NCBI GenBank assembly: GCA_905221605.1
Contig: CAJNDS010002096.1
Location: 367,001-431,000 of the forward strand
DNA from: Symbiodinium natans
Lineage: Eukaryota > Sar > Dinophyceae > Suessiales > Symbiodiniaceae
DNA: 64,000 nt
Direction of reading: 5' to 3'
Shown: one piece after another, positions 44,505 through 55,729 of the stretch
Layout of the letters: each line of letters begins with the position of its first letter
How positions within the stretch are numbered: the stretch's first letter is position 1
Made by a program: the position numbers and the translations under genes
The notes under the pieces: generated by a model
The model's database searches: none
The model's input: only the letters and a program-made list of their open reading frames with translations
What the model was told of the DNA's origin: nothing

Positions 44505-46577
44505 ATGCATTTGCTCCTCGTGCGACATGGCCAGTCTAAGAACAATATACTGGAGGCATCTCACGGTGTAGCCATGTCAGAGCGTGCGAACCTGATCGCT
44601 CCCTCCAAAGCCATGACGCTCCAGGCTGAACATGGCGCGGGGAAGGACTTCAACTCCAAAAGATGTGTTGACCCTCCACTATCAGACCTTGGCAAGCTGC
44701 AGGCCTTGTTTTTTTCGTTCACTTTGCTTCCGTTTCTATGACCTGCAGCCACCTGTCTGAAGCTCTTTCAGGCACAGCTGCTGGGAAGGCGTTTGGGAGC
44801 TCAGCTTCGCAGGCGCGGAATCTCGCATCCACGAGTACCGACGAACAAAGAGAAGTGTGGGTTTGTCCAGGTCGAAGCAGAGAGTGCGGCTGATGTGCAG
44901 CAGCATGACGTGCACAACTTACGCAAAAAGTGCCATGCCCGTGCTCCCTGTCAATAATGTTCATGTCTAGTTGTGAGGCGAGCTCTTCAGACAATCCAGC
45001 CTTTGGCAGAAGAGTTGCAGTTGCCGGTGACGGTTCACCCAGATGTCCACGAGGTCAAGGCCGTTCAGCAGCTTACCACTTTTATGGGGTTGAGATGGGT
45101 TGAGTAGTTTGCAGACCTGTCAGGGCTTCTATGACACGGCTGGCGAGGGCCTGGCCGGGAACAGAGCATCCAGTTCCCCTTTCAACATGTCATGACGCAA
45201 GTGCCTGTTGCAGATGCGTATGCGTGCAGTCTCAGGCCCATGGACCCGGAAAGGAGGCAATAGAACAGCGGTTCCAAGGCGCTACTGTATCCGTGAACCA
45301 GGGTCTAAAGAGTCGAAAGTTTCAAAGATCAAGACGCGGAGGTGCTGAAGTTTGGTGTCAATTGCCTTCAGGCTTTGATGCATCCCTGATTCCAGAAGGC
45401 CAAGGACTCATCGCCTGGGCTGCAACACGAATTTGGCACTTGAAGCTGATGAGATGTGTGCGCAGATCCGCGAATCGAGATAGCCAGGTCGAGAATGCAA
45501 CATGCCGACCCCGAGCCCCCCGAAAACACACGAACGACAAAGAAATGACGAAGACAGACAGATACTGTAGCAGCAAGAACTAAAGACAACGCACAAAAGA
45601 AACACATCCGAGATCATTTGAGGCACTTGCCAGGCACGGAAAGACTGCTTCCCCCGACCCCCCCCACCCCCCCCACCCCCCCCACCCCCCCCACCCCACC
45701 CCCCACCCCCCCCACCCCCCCCCCACCCCCCCCACCCCCCCCCCCCCCCCCCCCCCCCCTCCCCCCCCCACCCCCCCCCCCCCACCCCCCCCCCCCCCCC
45801 ACCCCCCCCACCCCCACCACCCCCACCACCCCCCCCCCCCCCACCCCCCACCACCCCAACCCCGCCCCCCCCCCCGCGCCCCACCCCCCCAGCGCCGCCC
45901 CACCCCCCCAGCGCAGAAGGGAAGCGACAAGCACGATACTTGATTCGTAGAAGTGTATGCATGTTACTTTTCACATGAATGGCCCTGAATGGCCCAGAAT
46001 GGCCCAGAATGGCTGTAGTTTTGGAGAACCCAAGAAGGACCCGAAACCATTGCGGAGGTGCGGGAGACAGTCACAAAAATGTCAGGATGCAAGTTGCAGC
46101 ATGCAGAACATGCAAGCTTGTTGGCGGCAGTATGCCGCAATGCATGGAAACACGAACGACAATGGATTGCTGAAGTAGTGAGATGTCTTGACTCAGGCTG
46201 CAGCTCGAGGTATGCGAATTGTTGAAACGTTGCAGAAGTGGGCTGAGACAAGCTCTGATGAGGACATTGTTCTCTCTGCTACATTTGTCTTATCAATTCC
46301 CTGACTGTTGCTGATGTTTTTCTGACAGGATGTAATCGTCCTGGTCTCGCACAATGACTTCTTGGGATTGATCGGGTTTTGTCCTGAAAAACCACCGCAG
46401 TGATCCGCTGTGCACATCTTTGCAAATCTGCGTACCATGAGCCGCGCAAGCTTGAGCTGTCGGTTTCAGCGGGATGCAAGGCGACTCCTCCTCTTCCCGC
46501 TGGCGGGCAACAATGTTGCTGACATTGGAGCTGCGACCGAGCCGGAGCAGCTTTTCAAAGAGAGCCCCTGGAGATGA
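44505..46577 (+). CDS. Histidine phosphatase superfamily (phosphoglycerate mutase-like) protein, multi-exon
   Basis: These enzymes remove phosphate through a phospho-His intermediate. Exon 1, 44505-44702 (66 codons, GC donor), starts MHLLLVRHGQSKNNIL with the catalytic RHG motif and ends DPPLSDLGKLQ. Exon 2 from 44772 continues AQLLGRRLGAQLRRRGI. A segment about 44971-45057 reads VRRALQTIQPLAEELQLPVT, then VHPDVHEVK, the usual R-A-x-x-T helix. A segment from 45230 reads QAHGPGKEAIEQRFQG, and about 45375-45450 reads IPEGQGLIAWAATRIWHL. Exon 46197-46268 (24 codons) reads RGMRIVETLQKWAETSSDED. Exon 46329 to about 46375 reads DVIVLVSHNDFLGLI with the second catalytic His. The last exon, 46470-46577, reads RLLLFPLAGNNVADIGA and ends at TGA. 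Order and motifs match the family over its whole length. The poly-C tract lies in an intron. Exact borders of exons 2-5 are uncertain; the substrate is unknown. Confidence 0.75.
45650..45911. repeat. Poly-C/(C6-8A)n tract, about 260 bp
   Basis: Almost pure C interrupted by single A, later by CACC and GCGCC. The minus strand is a series of G runs that could form G-quadruplexes. It sits in an intron of the phosphatase gene. Open frames reading PPPP/GGGG are artefacts. Assembled length may be unreliable. Confidence 0.95.
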
Positions 46578-46931
46578 TTAGTGATGACAGGTTTGTTCCG
46601 GTTTTGTGTTCAGCGAAAGCCAGGAAGATGATCTTCCAGCAGTGCACCGTCACAACACTTGTGTTATCGCTTCTTCTAAAACTGTCCACGCGTGACGAGC
46701 CTCGGTGCACGCTGGGGTTCAAGGTTATTGGCCGATGAACAACACTGGCATCAGTCACTTCGTCCTTGGTGTGAGGCGGCACTTCCCAATGGCGGACTTG
46801 ACGTTCAGATGGCAGCATCCACTTCTCCATATGTTATGCATACATACATATATATATATACATATACTCGCCCCCCCCCATGATCCACACATTTGGCCTG
46901 GGGAAGGATGTGGATGTGGGGTTTTGGGGGG
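46578..46931 (+). other. 3' flank of the phosphatase gene with a TA tract
   Basis: No further exon is seen. CATACATACATATATATATATACATATAC lies near 46840-46867. Confidence 0.4.
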
Positions 46932-47407
46932 GACTCCAGACTCCAGATTTCCAGAATGAATTTGGAGTACCCCAGACTCCAGATTTCCAGAATACATCTG
47001 GAGTATCGGGGCCTGGACTCCAGAATCTGGAGTCCGCAATCTGGAGTCCGGGGCCCGGTACTCCAGATTTTTTCTGCAAATCTGGAGTCTGGAGCCCGGG
47101 GTACCCCCAGACTTCCAGACTCCAGACTCCAGACTCCATCCAGACTCCAGACTCCAGATTTCCAGAATGAATCTGGAGTACCCCCAGGTCCCAGACTCCA
47201 GACTCCAGATTTCCAGAATAAATCTGGAATATCGGGACCCTGGACTCCAGAATCTCTTGGTGTCCCGGTACTCCAGATTCACTCTAGAAATCTGGAGTCT
47301 GGAGTCCGGGGCCCCGGTACTCCAGATTCTGGAGTCCGGGGCCCCGGTACTCCAGATTCACTCTGGAGATTCACTCTGGAAATCTGGAGTCTGGAGTCCG
47401 GGGCCCG
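46932..47407. repeat. Self-complementary CTCCAGA/TCTGGAG array
   Basis: Dozens of copies of ACTCCAGATT and its reverse complement AATCTGGAGT alternate with CCGGGGCCCGG-type palindromes and CAGAAT spacers. Both strands therefore contain both words, and the block can fold into many alternative hairpins. Frames such as SGVWSLESG are artefacts. Confidence 0.85.
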
Positions 47408-47423
47408 TGTTCTCCATATGCAC

Positions 47424-48035
47424 GTTTAGGGATTACGGTTTAGTGTTTTTTGTTTAGGGAAAAGGGTTTGTAGGGTTTAGTGTCTAGGGTTCAGGGTTTA
47501 GTGTTTCGGGTCAAGTGTTTAGGTTTTGGTTTTAAAGGTTTACGGTTTACTTTTTAGGGTTTAGGGTTAAGCGACTTGGATAATGTCTAAAACCTTATAC
47601 TGATTAAGTGTTAAAACCCCTGAAGCACTGAAACCCCTACGTTTTTTTTGGTTTGGGGTTTAGGGTTTAGTGTTTAGGGTTTAGGGTTCAGGATTTGTTG
47701 TTTCGGGTTTAGGGTTTAGTGTTTAGGGTTTAGGGTGTAGGGTTAGTATGTAGGTTTCAGAGTTTAGTGTTTTGTGTTTGGGGTTGAGTGTTAAGTTTAG
47801 GGTCTAGGGTTTAGGTTTAGGGTTTAGGGTCAAGCGGCTTGGCTCAAACCCTAAACCAAATAAAACCCTAAACTCTGAAATCCAAACAGTAAGCATCTGA
47901 ACTCTCGTGTTAAGTGTTTGGGGTTTGTGCTAAGGGCTTAGTGTTAAGTTTTTAGGGGTAAGCGTTTAGGGTCTGGTGCTGAGTGTTTGGGGTTTAGTGT
48001 TAAGGGTTTCGGGTTTGGTTTTTAGGGTTAAGGGT
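47424..48035 (+). repeat. Degenerate TTTAGGG telomere-type repeats
   Basis: GGTTTAGGGTTTAGTGTTTAGGG words with many substitutions (TTTAGTG, TTCAGGG, TTTCGGG), interrupted near 47580-47640 and 47840-47880 by CCCTAAA-oriented words. TTTAGGG is the plant-type telomere repeat also reported for dinoflagellates. The degeneracy marks this block as interstitial rather than an active chromosome end. Confidence 0.8.
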
Positions 48036-48060
48036 TTTAAGGATTGTTACAAATGTAAAT

Positions 48061-48724
48061 GATCTGGGCAAGGCACCGGGCCTTCCAAAGAGCTTTTTTC
48101 AAACAACTTTTTGAAATTTAAATTGTCTGGGGGAGGCACGGGGGCTTCCCCAGACCATCTAAACTTTTCAAACCCTTAAAACCTTATCAAAATCCTTAGC
48201 ATTCTGTTTAAACATTCTCAGGATTTTAAAGGCTTTAAAGCCTTTAAAAAACCTTAGAATGCTTAAACATTCAAGTGGCTGCCCTTTTAGGAATTTAAGG
48301 ATTATCAAAGTTGTCAATGGTCTGGAGAAGCCCCGGTGCCTTCCCCAGACCATGTAAGTTTTTACAAACCCTCAAAACCTGAAATTCTTACAGTTGTAAA
48401 TGGCTGTCCTTTTAAAGTCTAAGGATTTTGGGATGTTCAATTCTACAATCCGTAACTTCCTTAATTCTAAAACGCTGCCCTTTTTAATATGTTAAGGCAT
48501 TTTAGAATTTTAAGGGATAAAAGGTTTCAGGTTTTTAGGGCTTTAAAGCCGTTTTAAAATCCTTTGAATCTTGAAAAGTTTGAATGGCTTTAAATACCTT
48601 AAAGCCGCATTAAAGCCCTTACAATTTTGAAATGGCTGCCCGTTCAAAAAAATTAAAGACCTTTTTGCCGATTTTTAAAACTTTGAAATGGTCTGGGGAA
48701 GCCCCGGTGCCTTCCGCAGATTAT
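48061..48724. repeat. Four dispersed hairpins in AT-richer low-complexity DNA
   Basis: Copies at 48061-48090 (imperfect), 48125-48155, 48317-48353 and 48688-48724. The 48317 copy has arms ATGGTCTGGAGAAG and CTTCCCCAGACCAT around CCCCGGTGC. Between them lies repetitive TTTAAAG/CCTTAAAA sequence and a recurring GGCTGCCC(T/G)TT word. Confidence 0.75.
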
Positions 48725-49468
48725 CTAAAAAATTAAAAGCCCCTAAAACCCTGAAAAGCCTTAAAATTCTAGATAGCGGCCCTTCTAAAATTTTATTGAC
48801 ACACGTTTCAGAAGCAAAATGCACATAAAAACGCTAGTGTTTTTGCAGGGGATAGTATAATAGAGCTTTTTGTATGCCAGTACAGTTTTATTGCATTTTT
48901 CAGAGGAAAAAGCAGAAAACCAGTCAAAGACGAAGACAGGAAAACCATAGGTGTGGATCATGGGGGGGGACCATACATATCTATTTGTATATATGCATAT
49001 TCATTTATGTTTTTATATGTATACATGAATCGCCGGGCTGCGTACGGAAAAGTTCCTGCACATTTTCCCTTTGATGACAGGCCGCCTGCTGGCGCTTACC
49101 AGGTGAATGTCTACATGCATCCTAGCCGCATCGGTGGCGCTACGAAAAGTGCAAACAACTGTTTGCTTCTGCTGCTTTGTCCACGATATCGGGCGTGCCA
49201 CTTACGATGTTGCTTTTTGGGTAGTGGTTCCGTATCGAACGTGGCTGAAAAGCAGCGCCGAGGCTGTACTGGAACCGCAGTGACCACCTGAGCGAGCACC
49301 AGAGGAGTGGAGTCCAGCTGAAGAACATTGGATTCACAGCGTCGGCGGAGTGGGCTCGGGCACCTTGCCTTCCAAGTTCCAAGTTGCTTCCAAGTAACGT
49401 GCCATGCTGCAAGGCTCGGTCTGAGCGACAATTGCAAAGTTCGTCTTTCGATTTCTCTGTACATGTCA
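48725..49468 (+). other. No gene recognised
   Basis: Contains a TATATGCATATTCATTTATG stretch near 48980. Short open frames on both strands (about 48953-49291 on +) have no family signal. Confidence 0.3.
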
Positions 49469-49513
49469 ACCCTAAACCCTAAACCCTAAACACAAAACCC
49501 TAAACCCTAAACC
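49469..49513 (-). repeat. Short CCCTAAA block (inverted telomere-type repeat)
   Basis: About six CCCTAAA/CCCTAAAC units with one CACAAAA interruption. They are cleaner than the 47.4-48.0 kb block and in the opposite orientation. Confidence 0.85.
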
Positions 49514-52500
49514 AATGGCCTGAACCTTAAACTGCAAGTGATTTGGGCGATGAATCCGTGGAAAGCCGTCGCCGTGTGACAGGTGACGATACCTGGTCTG
49601 ACCGTGCGAACTGGGGTCGATGTGGTGTGCTAGGTGTTGCTGCAGCTATCATAAATTGATGCCTTCCAGTCCTGGGGGAATCAAGCACGGGGTTTCACGT
49701 GAGGGGCGTACACAGGTCAGGGGTCTTCTGCCAATATGGCGGAGAAAAGTGCTACTGACGCAAAGCCTCTCACAAAAATCTCACACACGCACCTGACTCA
49801 GCCTCGGGCGCGCCCAGTCTGCGGGGGGGGTCCCCCTATGCCCCCACCAGAATAGAGCCCGCGTCGAACGCATCCGGACTCCAGGTAGGAAGAGGTGGCA
49901 GCAACTCTCAGCCTCTTTTTCGCGAGTGTGACGTGGCGCATTGTCCTGGCATTTACCAGGCAAGGCAAAGGAGTTTCTGATTTCGTTCACTGCAGTCCCG
50001 TTTTCGCACGCCAGTCCATGACATGTCGAGTTGTGCGTTGCTTTGAAATAAGACCCTGGTGCGGTTGGCAGGGTGCTGCAGCTGCTGCCTGCGTGACAGC
50101 GCTGACTGCTGCGCTACTAGGCATCATGGCGCGCTGGAGGTAAAACGTGCTGTCGCGACAGCTTGTGCGCTACTAGGCCACTACTGCGCAAGCTTGTAAA
50201 TGCTTACTGGTGCAACTTGTAACTTGCCTATTTGACTTACCAGAACCTTCATCTGACATACTTCCTAGGCATGATGCGCGAACAGAAACGCGCACACGGG
50301 CCACGGCTCACAGATCATCAGCAAGTCATCTTCGGTTGGAGAGAGCTCAAACCCCAAGCCGCGTCTTTTACGTCTGTACACGCAGGCAAACCAGTGAGAC
50401 ACCCCAAGCCCGAACCCTGTGCTTCTCAGAACTCACCAGGCTTGAGTTTAGACTCGTGTTAAGAGGTAGGGTCGGACAAGGTCCAGAAAGCCGCTAGCCG
50501 TTGATTCCGTCATAGGATTAGGGGGGCAACAGTGGTTCACTGGAAGGTGCTTCTTTTCTTGAGGGGGAGGGGTCAATATTGATCCTTTTGAAAGAGAACC
50601 TGGCCTTCTGTTGGGGGTCGAGCACACTTCATTAAACACGAAACACACAATGCTACGGAACATATATTCAGGGGCTCGGAAAACAACGGTCTGCACTAGT
50701 TTAACGCACAAAGTCAGAAGGTGCCTTGCTGCTGCTTCCAGCTACTGTAGTCAGAAGGGGATTGGGGTGATTTCGGGTTTGGGCACGTGTCACGCACTTG
50801 TGCTTTTGTTGGCCTCGGCTCGCCCCTCGTATCTGATGTTTGCGTTTCTCCAGTCTGCCAGGAGCCTGATTCCATCATTTTTTCATCACAGAACGATGTA
50901 CACATTCGCTGGACTCTGTGAGCTGACCACTTCCGAGCAGTGGCTTGCGTTTGCCTGCGAAAAAGAAACCCTTCCCTTGACACCCGGCCGCCTTTGCTCG
51001 TTAGCTACACTAACAACCATGCATGTAGAGGATGTATGCAAGGATCCTTCATCACTGACTAGGACGAAGATTGTGCAGATGGCTTGCCAGCAGCAACGAC
51101 CAGACAAGATACAACTTATGAAGTGTCAGTTTTCCTGGTGATGATGCGATGGTCGAGACTGGGTTTTCCATAAGGCGTGGTCAGCTCTTCGGCGAAGTCT
51201 ACTGCAGAGCAGTCTGCAAGTCAAACAGTTGTCGATTCGGACGTTTTCTGCCGTAAAGCTTTCCCAATGCCAAAGAAATGGCTTTCCATCTATGCGAGTT
51301 TCTGACAGGATTGAACTCCTTCCGGATGGCGATGTTTGCGGGGTGACTCCGGGACAACACACAGTCCTTGAGGCATGCACCTGATCGCATGGTGAAGTGT
51401 TGCTGGTGTGTGGATCTGCTTAAGTTAGGAGCTTGGCCTCTCGAGTTGTCGAACCCTTCCAGGCAGCATCTGGCTCCTTGCTTCACGCTCTACGGCTCAA
51501 GGATGCCTTCTTTGCGTTGCGGTGCGGACGCATCCAAACATTCCAGGCTGCTTGCATCCATCTGCTTGCCATGATTCAAAATTCGTCAACATGCAACATG
51601 CCGTACGCATAGTCATTCTGACAAGCTTGCTGTGCGGTACGAGCTTTGGACGAACCTAGAGAGAATATTTCGTGCCCAACATTTCAGTCCAACCAGAAAT
51701 GAATTGACAGCACTCGTCTCTTCTTCCGTAATCATGAGGGCCTTTGGCGGTGTTGCAGGTGTTGTGATTCACCGTTTTAGCAGTAGGCGCTCCCTGTCGG
51801 TGTTCCATCTATGCGGCTCACCAACCGTTTCAGTCTGACCAGACCAGTCACTCAACGCGCGACAGGTCTCCCGTCGACTGCCATCAGCTTCGATAGTGAG
51901 ATACCCGCCTCCTTTCGGACCTCTTTCCGAGGCCTCACGAATCCACGTGCAATGACATGCAATGTGCACTGTGCAACAGCCAACTGGTCGTGAAGTCCAG
52001 CCTACAGTCATGGTTCATGTGCTCGTTGCCACAATGTAGCGATGCAGGTCCCCTACTACAGGCTTCACATGTCTTCGCAATACCCTTTAAATCAGAACTA
52101 CACAGCACGCAGCAAACTACCCCCACATCAGAAGCGAAGGTCAGTTGGTTCGGGGCCGCCAGCATTCAGCATGGGGGCAGATCCGGTCTCGTAAAGACAC
52201 GGGAGCCATGGGGAGTCAAGATATTGCAGAGTTATTCAGCTGTGGATCAACCCCAACGAAACATGCTAGTGCCTAGTGCCTCTCATGGGTTACTCATTTT
52301 CTAAAGTCTGCGCATGCTTCGTATTCGTGCCCTAGCAAGAGATACCCGATAGCCTTGGCATGCTTTGAGCAGAAAGCTGGCGAACGGTGTTTTGGGTGTG
52401 TCGTGCAGGTTGAGTGTGCGCAAGCAGGGGCCTCGGATCCATCGGTGCATTGAATGGAGGTACAGAGCTGAGAACTGATTGGCCTGGTCTGAGGTCCTCG

Positions 52501-55500
52501 AGCGCGCGAAAAGCTTCATTGGCCTAGAGCTGGAGCAGGTCCGAGCGGGTTGGATTGTAGGATTTTCCGAGCTTTCGAGCTTCCCTTTTTATTCTGACGG
52601 TATCGGCCCTGCCATAACCTTCGTCTTCTCATGATGGTAGTAGGCTAGGAGATGGTAGGAGAAGTGGTGGGCGTCGTCCATCCAATGCGTATCTCCACAC
52701 ACCTCCCCGAATGCTACACAGTTGCGTCCTTTTTCAGTTTTGTTGCAGGATGTTGCAAGTTCAAAGGAATGGTGGTTTGTCTTACCAATTATCAGTGTTA
52801 AGATATGTTAAGTCATGTCCAAGTGGTTCGAGTACGAACGCCTCAAAGGCCGTGGGCCTTGCAGGTCAGAGAACGCCTGCAACAGGCAGGACTACCCGAT
52901 CAATCTGGCCCGGAGGCAAATCCGTGATCAACAGAGCATGCTGGGAGTGTGCAGACTGTCGGGCAATATTGGACATGAGGTTTTGGCGGAAAGCTTGATA
53001 ACGTTCTGCATTACTGGCATGTGGCGCGCCCAGAATGTTCCAGTTGTGAAGTTGCAATGTCCGAATTGCACGACTTCTGGGATGTGAAAACACGCTCTTG
53101 GCTTTAGGCCTGCCTGCGCTCAGCTTCTGGTTTCGAGTTAGCTGGTCAGACCAACATGCATAATTACTGCCCCCAGACACCGTCCGCGCCCGGATGCCGG
53201 TCGGCAGGAGCCAGAGCCAAGTCCATAGGAAGGCTTGAGCCCTGATTAAGAGGCAAAGAGGTGATAGGAAAGACCAAGCAATGGCATGAAGATGTAAGAC
53301 CCCGATCGTGAAATCCCGAAAGCAGATTGTGCTGGGAAAGCCTCAGCGCGTCCTTGTACGGAGTTCGTTTGTCCAATTTGGTCCGGTCGTCCACACGGTC
53401 TTCTCTTTTCTGGGGCTACCAGTAGTTGGAAAAGAACCAGCCCTGCCCTTAGCTACATCCATCAGCTGTGGCCAGGAGGAGAAACTAAGAGGCAGGATGC
53501 CAGAGAAGGTCAAACGGAACGTGTGGGAAAGATTGGCGACTCCGATTGACCCTAGCCTATAGTGTCTGGCATCGAATCGTTCTGGATCATAAGGTGCCGC
53601 GTATGGCATGTCGAGGAAGCCCACAAGCTCACAAGGTACCAGCTCTCTTGCATTGTCCTGTGCAGCTTGCATGTGTTCTACAGGTGTGTCAAATCACAGG
53701 ATTGAAGCAACCGTGCTTGCTGGGCTGCTTTGGCCGCATGACTAGGCAGACGACAGTTTCTGTGCCGAAGGCTTCCATCGGGAGGGCTGCGCAATCGCTG
53801 ATGTGGGATGCCTCCGAAATTCCCCCAAACATGAGACAAGCTGTGCAGGCTCCAATGCTCAGGCTGGCTGTGTTTGATCCCAGTTTGCCAACGAGTCTAG
53901 ACGTGGTTCGTTGTCGCCTGCTTCTGCTTGAAGGTCTGATGATGTGTCCAACGTCATGGATGACAGCTCAGGCTCACGGCAACCACGTCAGTTATTTGGG
54001 ACATGGTTGGGACTGCTCGCCTTGAATGAGCCTTAGCCCTCCCCGCCCCAAATAAAATTGAAAGTGAGGTGGGGTACGGGGCTAGCACTGCTTACATTGA
54101 CGCGGCCAACCTGTTCGTTGTTCAAATCTGAACACCCTGGATCTGGTTTCTGTTGCAGAATGGGGCTGCACCGCCATGCACGACACAGAAAGTAGATGTG
54201 TCCACTCATCCTCTTCTCTTTGCAATGGGGGAGGGGCATTGCGTTTCGAGCACCTATTAAAAGATGGAAGTGTTTCATCAAATTAAATACAGAGGAGATC
54301 TTCCGACAAAAATGATAGAGGGCCCCCCCTCCCCCCGAAACATACTCATAAACATCTTCACACGCTCCTACGACAGCCACGCACGGCCCTCCTAGTGTAC
54401 ATCCTCCGATAGGTATTTACAGCCCTATTCACAAAAACTTCAAAGCTATTTGAAGCCGTGTCTCGAATGAGGGGTGGCTGCATGATCATGCAGAATCATG
54501 CAGAATCATGGGGTTTCTGGAAATATGTTGGCGCATCCTTGTTCGCTCACGAGAGTTCACACCTTCAAGGGGCGACATGCCTGCCAGCGGCAACATGCCC
54601 ATTTGCATGTCAGTTCGCACAGCTTGGTTTCAGGCAATCAGAACTCGTCTTCGGCACGCTTCAAAGCTGTATTGCCAGGGGACAGAGCCGTGGCAGCAGC
54701 TCAAGGGATCCACTCTTTGGAATTGTGTGTGGGGGTTGCATGTGGGTTGCGGCTGGGTCTGCGGTCTAGGGCTCAGTTATGCACTCGTACGATGTGGTGC
54801 GGGTTGAGTTGGGCCTGGGTCCGGTCAGAGGATGTTTTGTTTGAGGGTCTGTGAAACTTTACCCTGAACCTGGGCGATCCTGGTCAGGTGCTGGTCAAGA
54901 TTTGTCTAGGCATGGCAGTGCTGGTTTTCCAGAACTGAGGTAGCTTGAGCAAAGTTCCAGAGAAGCTGCAGGACAGCGCTGTGGCAACTGTAGTCATGTT
55001 TGTCATGCTGCGCAAGTATTGTTCTTCCTCCCAAAAAAGAAAGAAAGGACTAGAGGCCATTCACAGACCTGTTTGGAGCACGAGCTGCCTCGCTCGCGCA
55101 ACGAACGAGCATCTGCACGAAACAAAGCACGTTCAGGCTGATGCTCTTGAAGTTTCAAAAACATTCAAAGACCCCAAACGCCCTGAACCCAGTGCTTCGG
55201 ACAAACCGAGAGGTAGCAGTGTGGTCGTTGCAGTTCCGGCAACCTTGGACTGTTTCGGGCTTCGGGTTTTGTTCTGCTGACGGGATCTGGGTGATCTTGG
55301 CTGGAAATGGCAGGAATGGTCTTTGTGCAGTAGATCTTGGCGCAGTCTTGTAGGGCTGGAAGACCTCCAGCTTTTGCAATCGCTGGTGAGGAGAAGGCGA
55401 TTTCTACTGCCATTCACGTGGGCTGCCGTGGGTGGGTGGCTCATGTCTGCCCCAACCGTAGAACTTGCTGCATGGCTGTTGAACGACGTAGAAGAGACAC

Positions 55501-55729
55501 AGGTGCTCTTGTGTTCTGTCCTTTGATTCCCCTCATAAGTCTCCCAGAAGCTCTTGCGGTCGGCTGGCTGCACCTCAGGGTGCCGGACAACAGTAGACTA
55601 ACATCTGCAAGAGTTCTACAGTCCCAGTATAGTCCCATATGCTCATGTTCATGCAGTAGCGCCTTTTGCCCGAGCAGGCTTGTCGTCTTCCGTCGTTTCT
55701 GCCTCTGTATGCTTGCAAAAGGCCTGCAT
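49514..55729 (+). other. 6-kb stretch of intron/intergenic DNA with weak exon candidates
   Basis: Candidates on +: 49895-50143 (AAAAACVTALTAALLGIMAR, a possible membrane segment), 50896-51141 (MYTFAGLCELTTSEQWLAFA, ending KIQLMKCQFSW), about 51200-51389 (RVSDRIELLPDGDVCGVTPG), about 51435-51600 (VVEPFQAASGSLLHALRLKD) and about 52866-52925 (VRERLQQAGLPDQSG). None shows a known family or joins convincingly to another. No tRNA, rRNA or mobile element is identified. Confidence 0.25.

Noticed and set aside
45580-45974. Long Gly-rich (minus) and Pro-rich (plus) frames over the C tract
   Set aside because: Pure simple sequence; it translates to PPPP or GGGG in any frame.
46834-47457. Frames of 96-178 codons reading SGVWSLESG or LQTPDFQN
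   Set aside because: They arise from the self-complementary CTCCAGA array on both strands.
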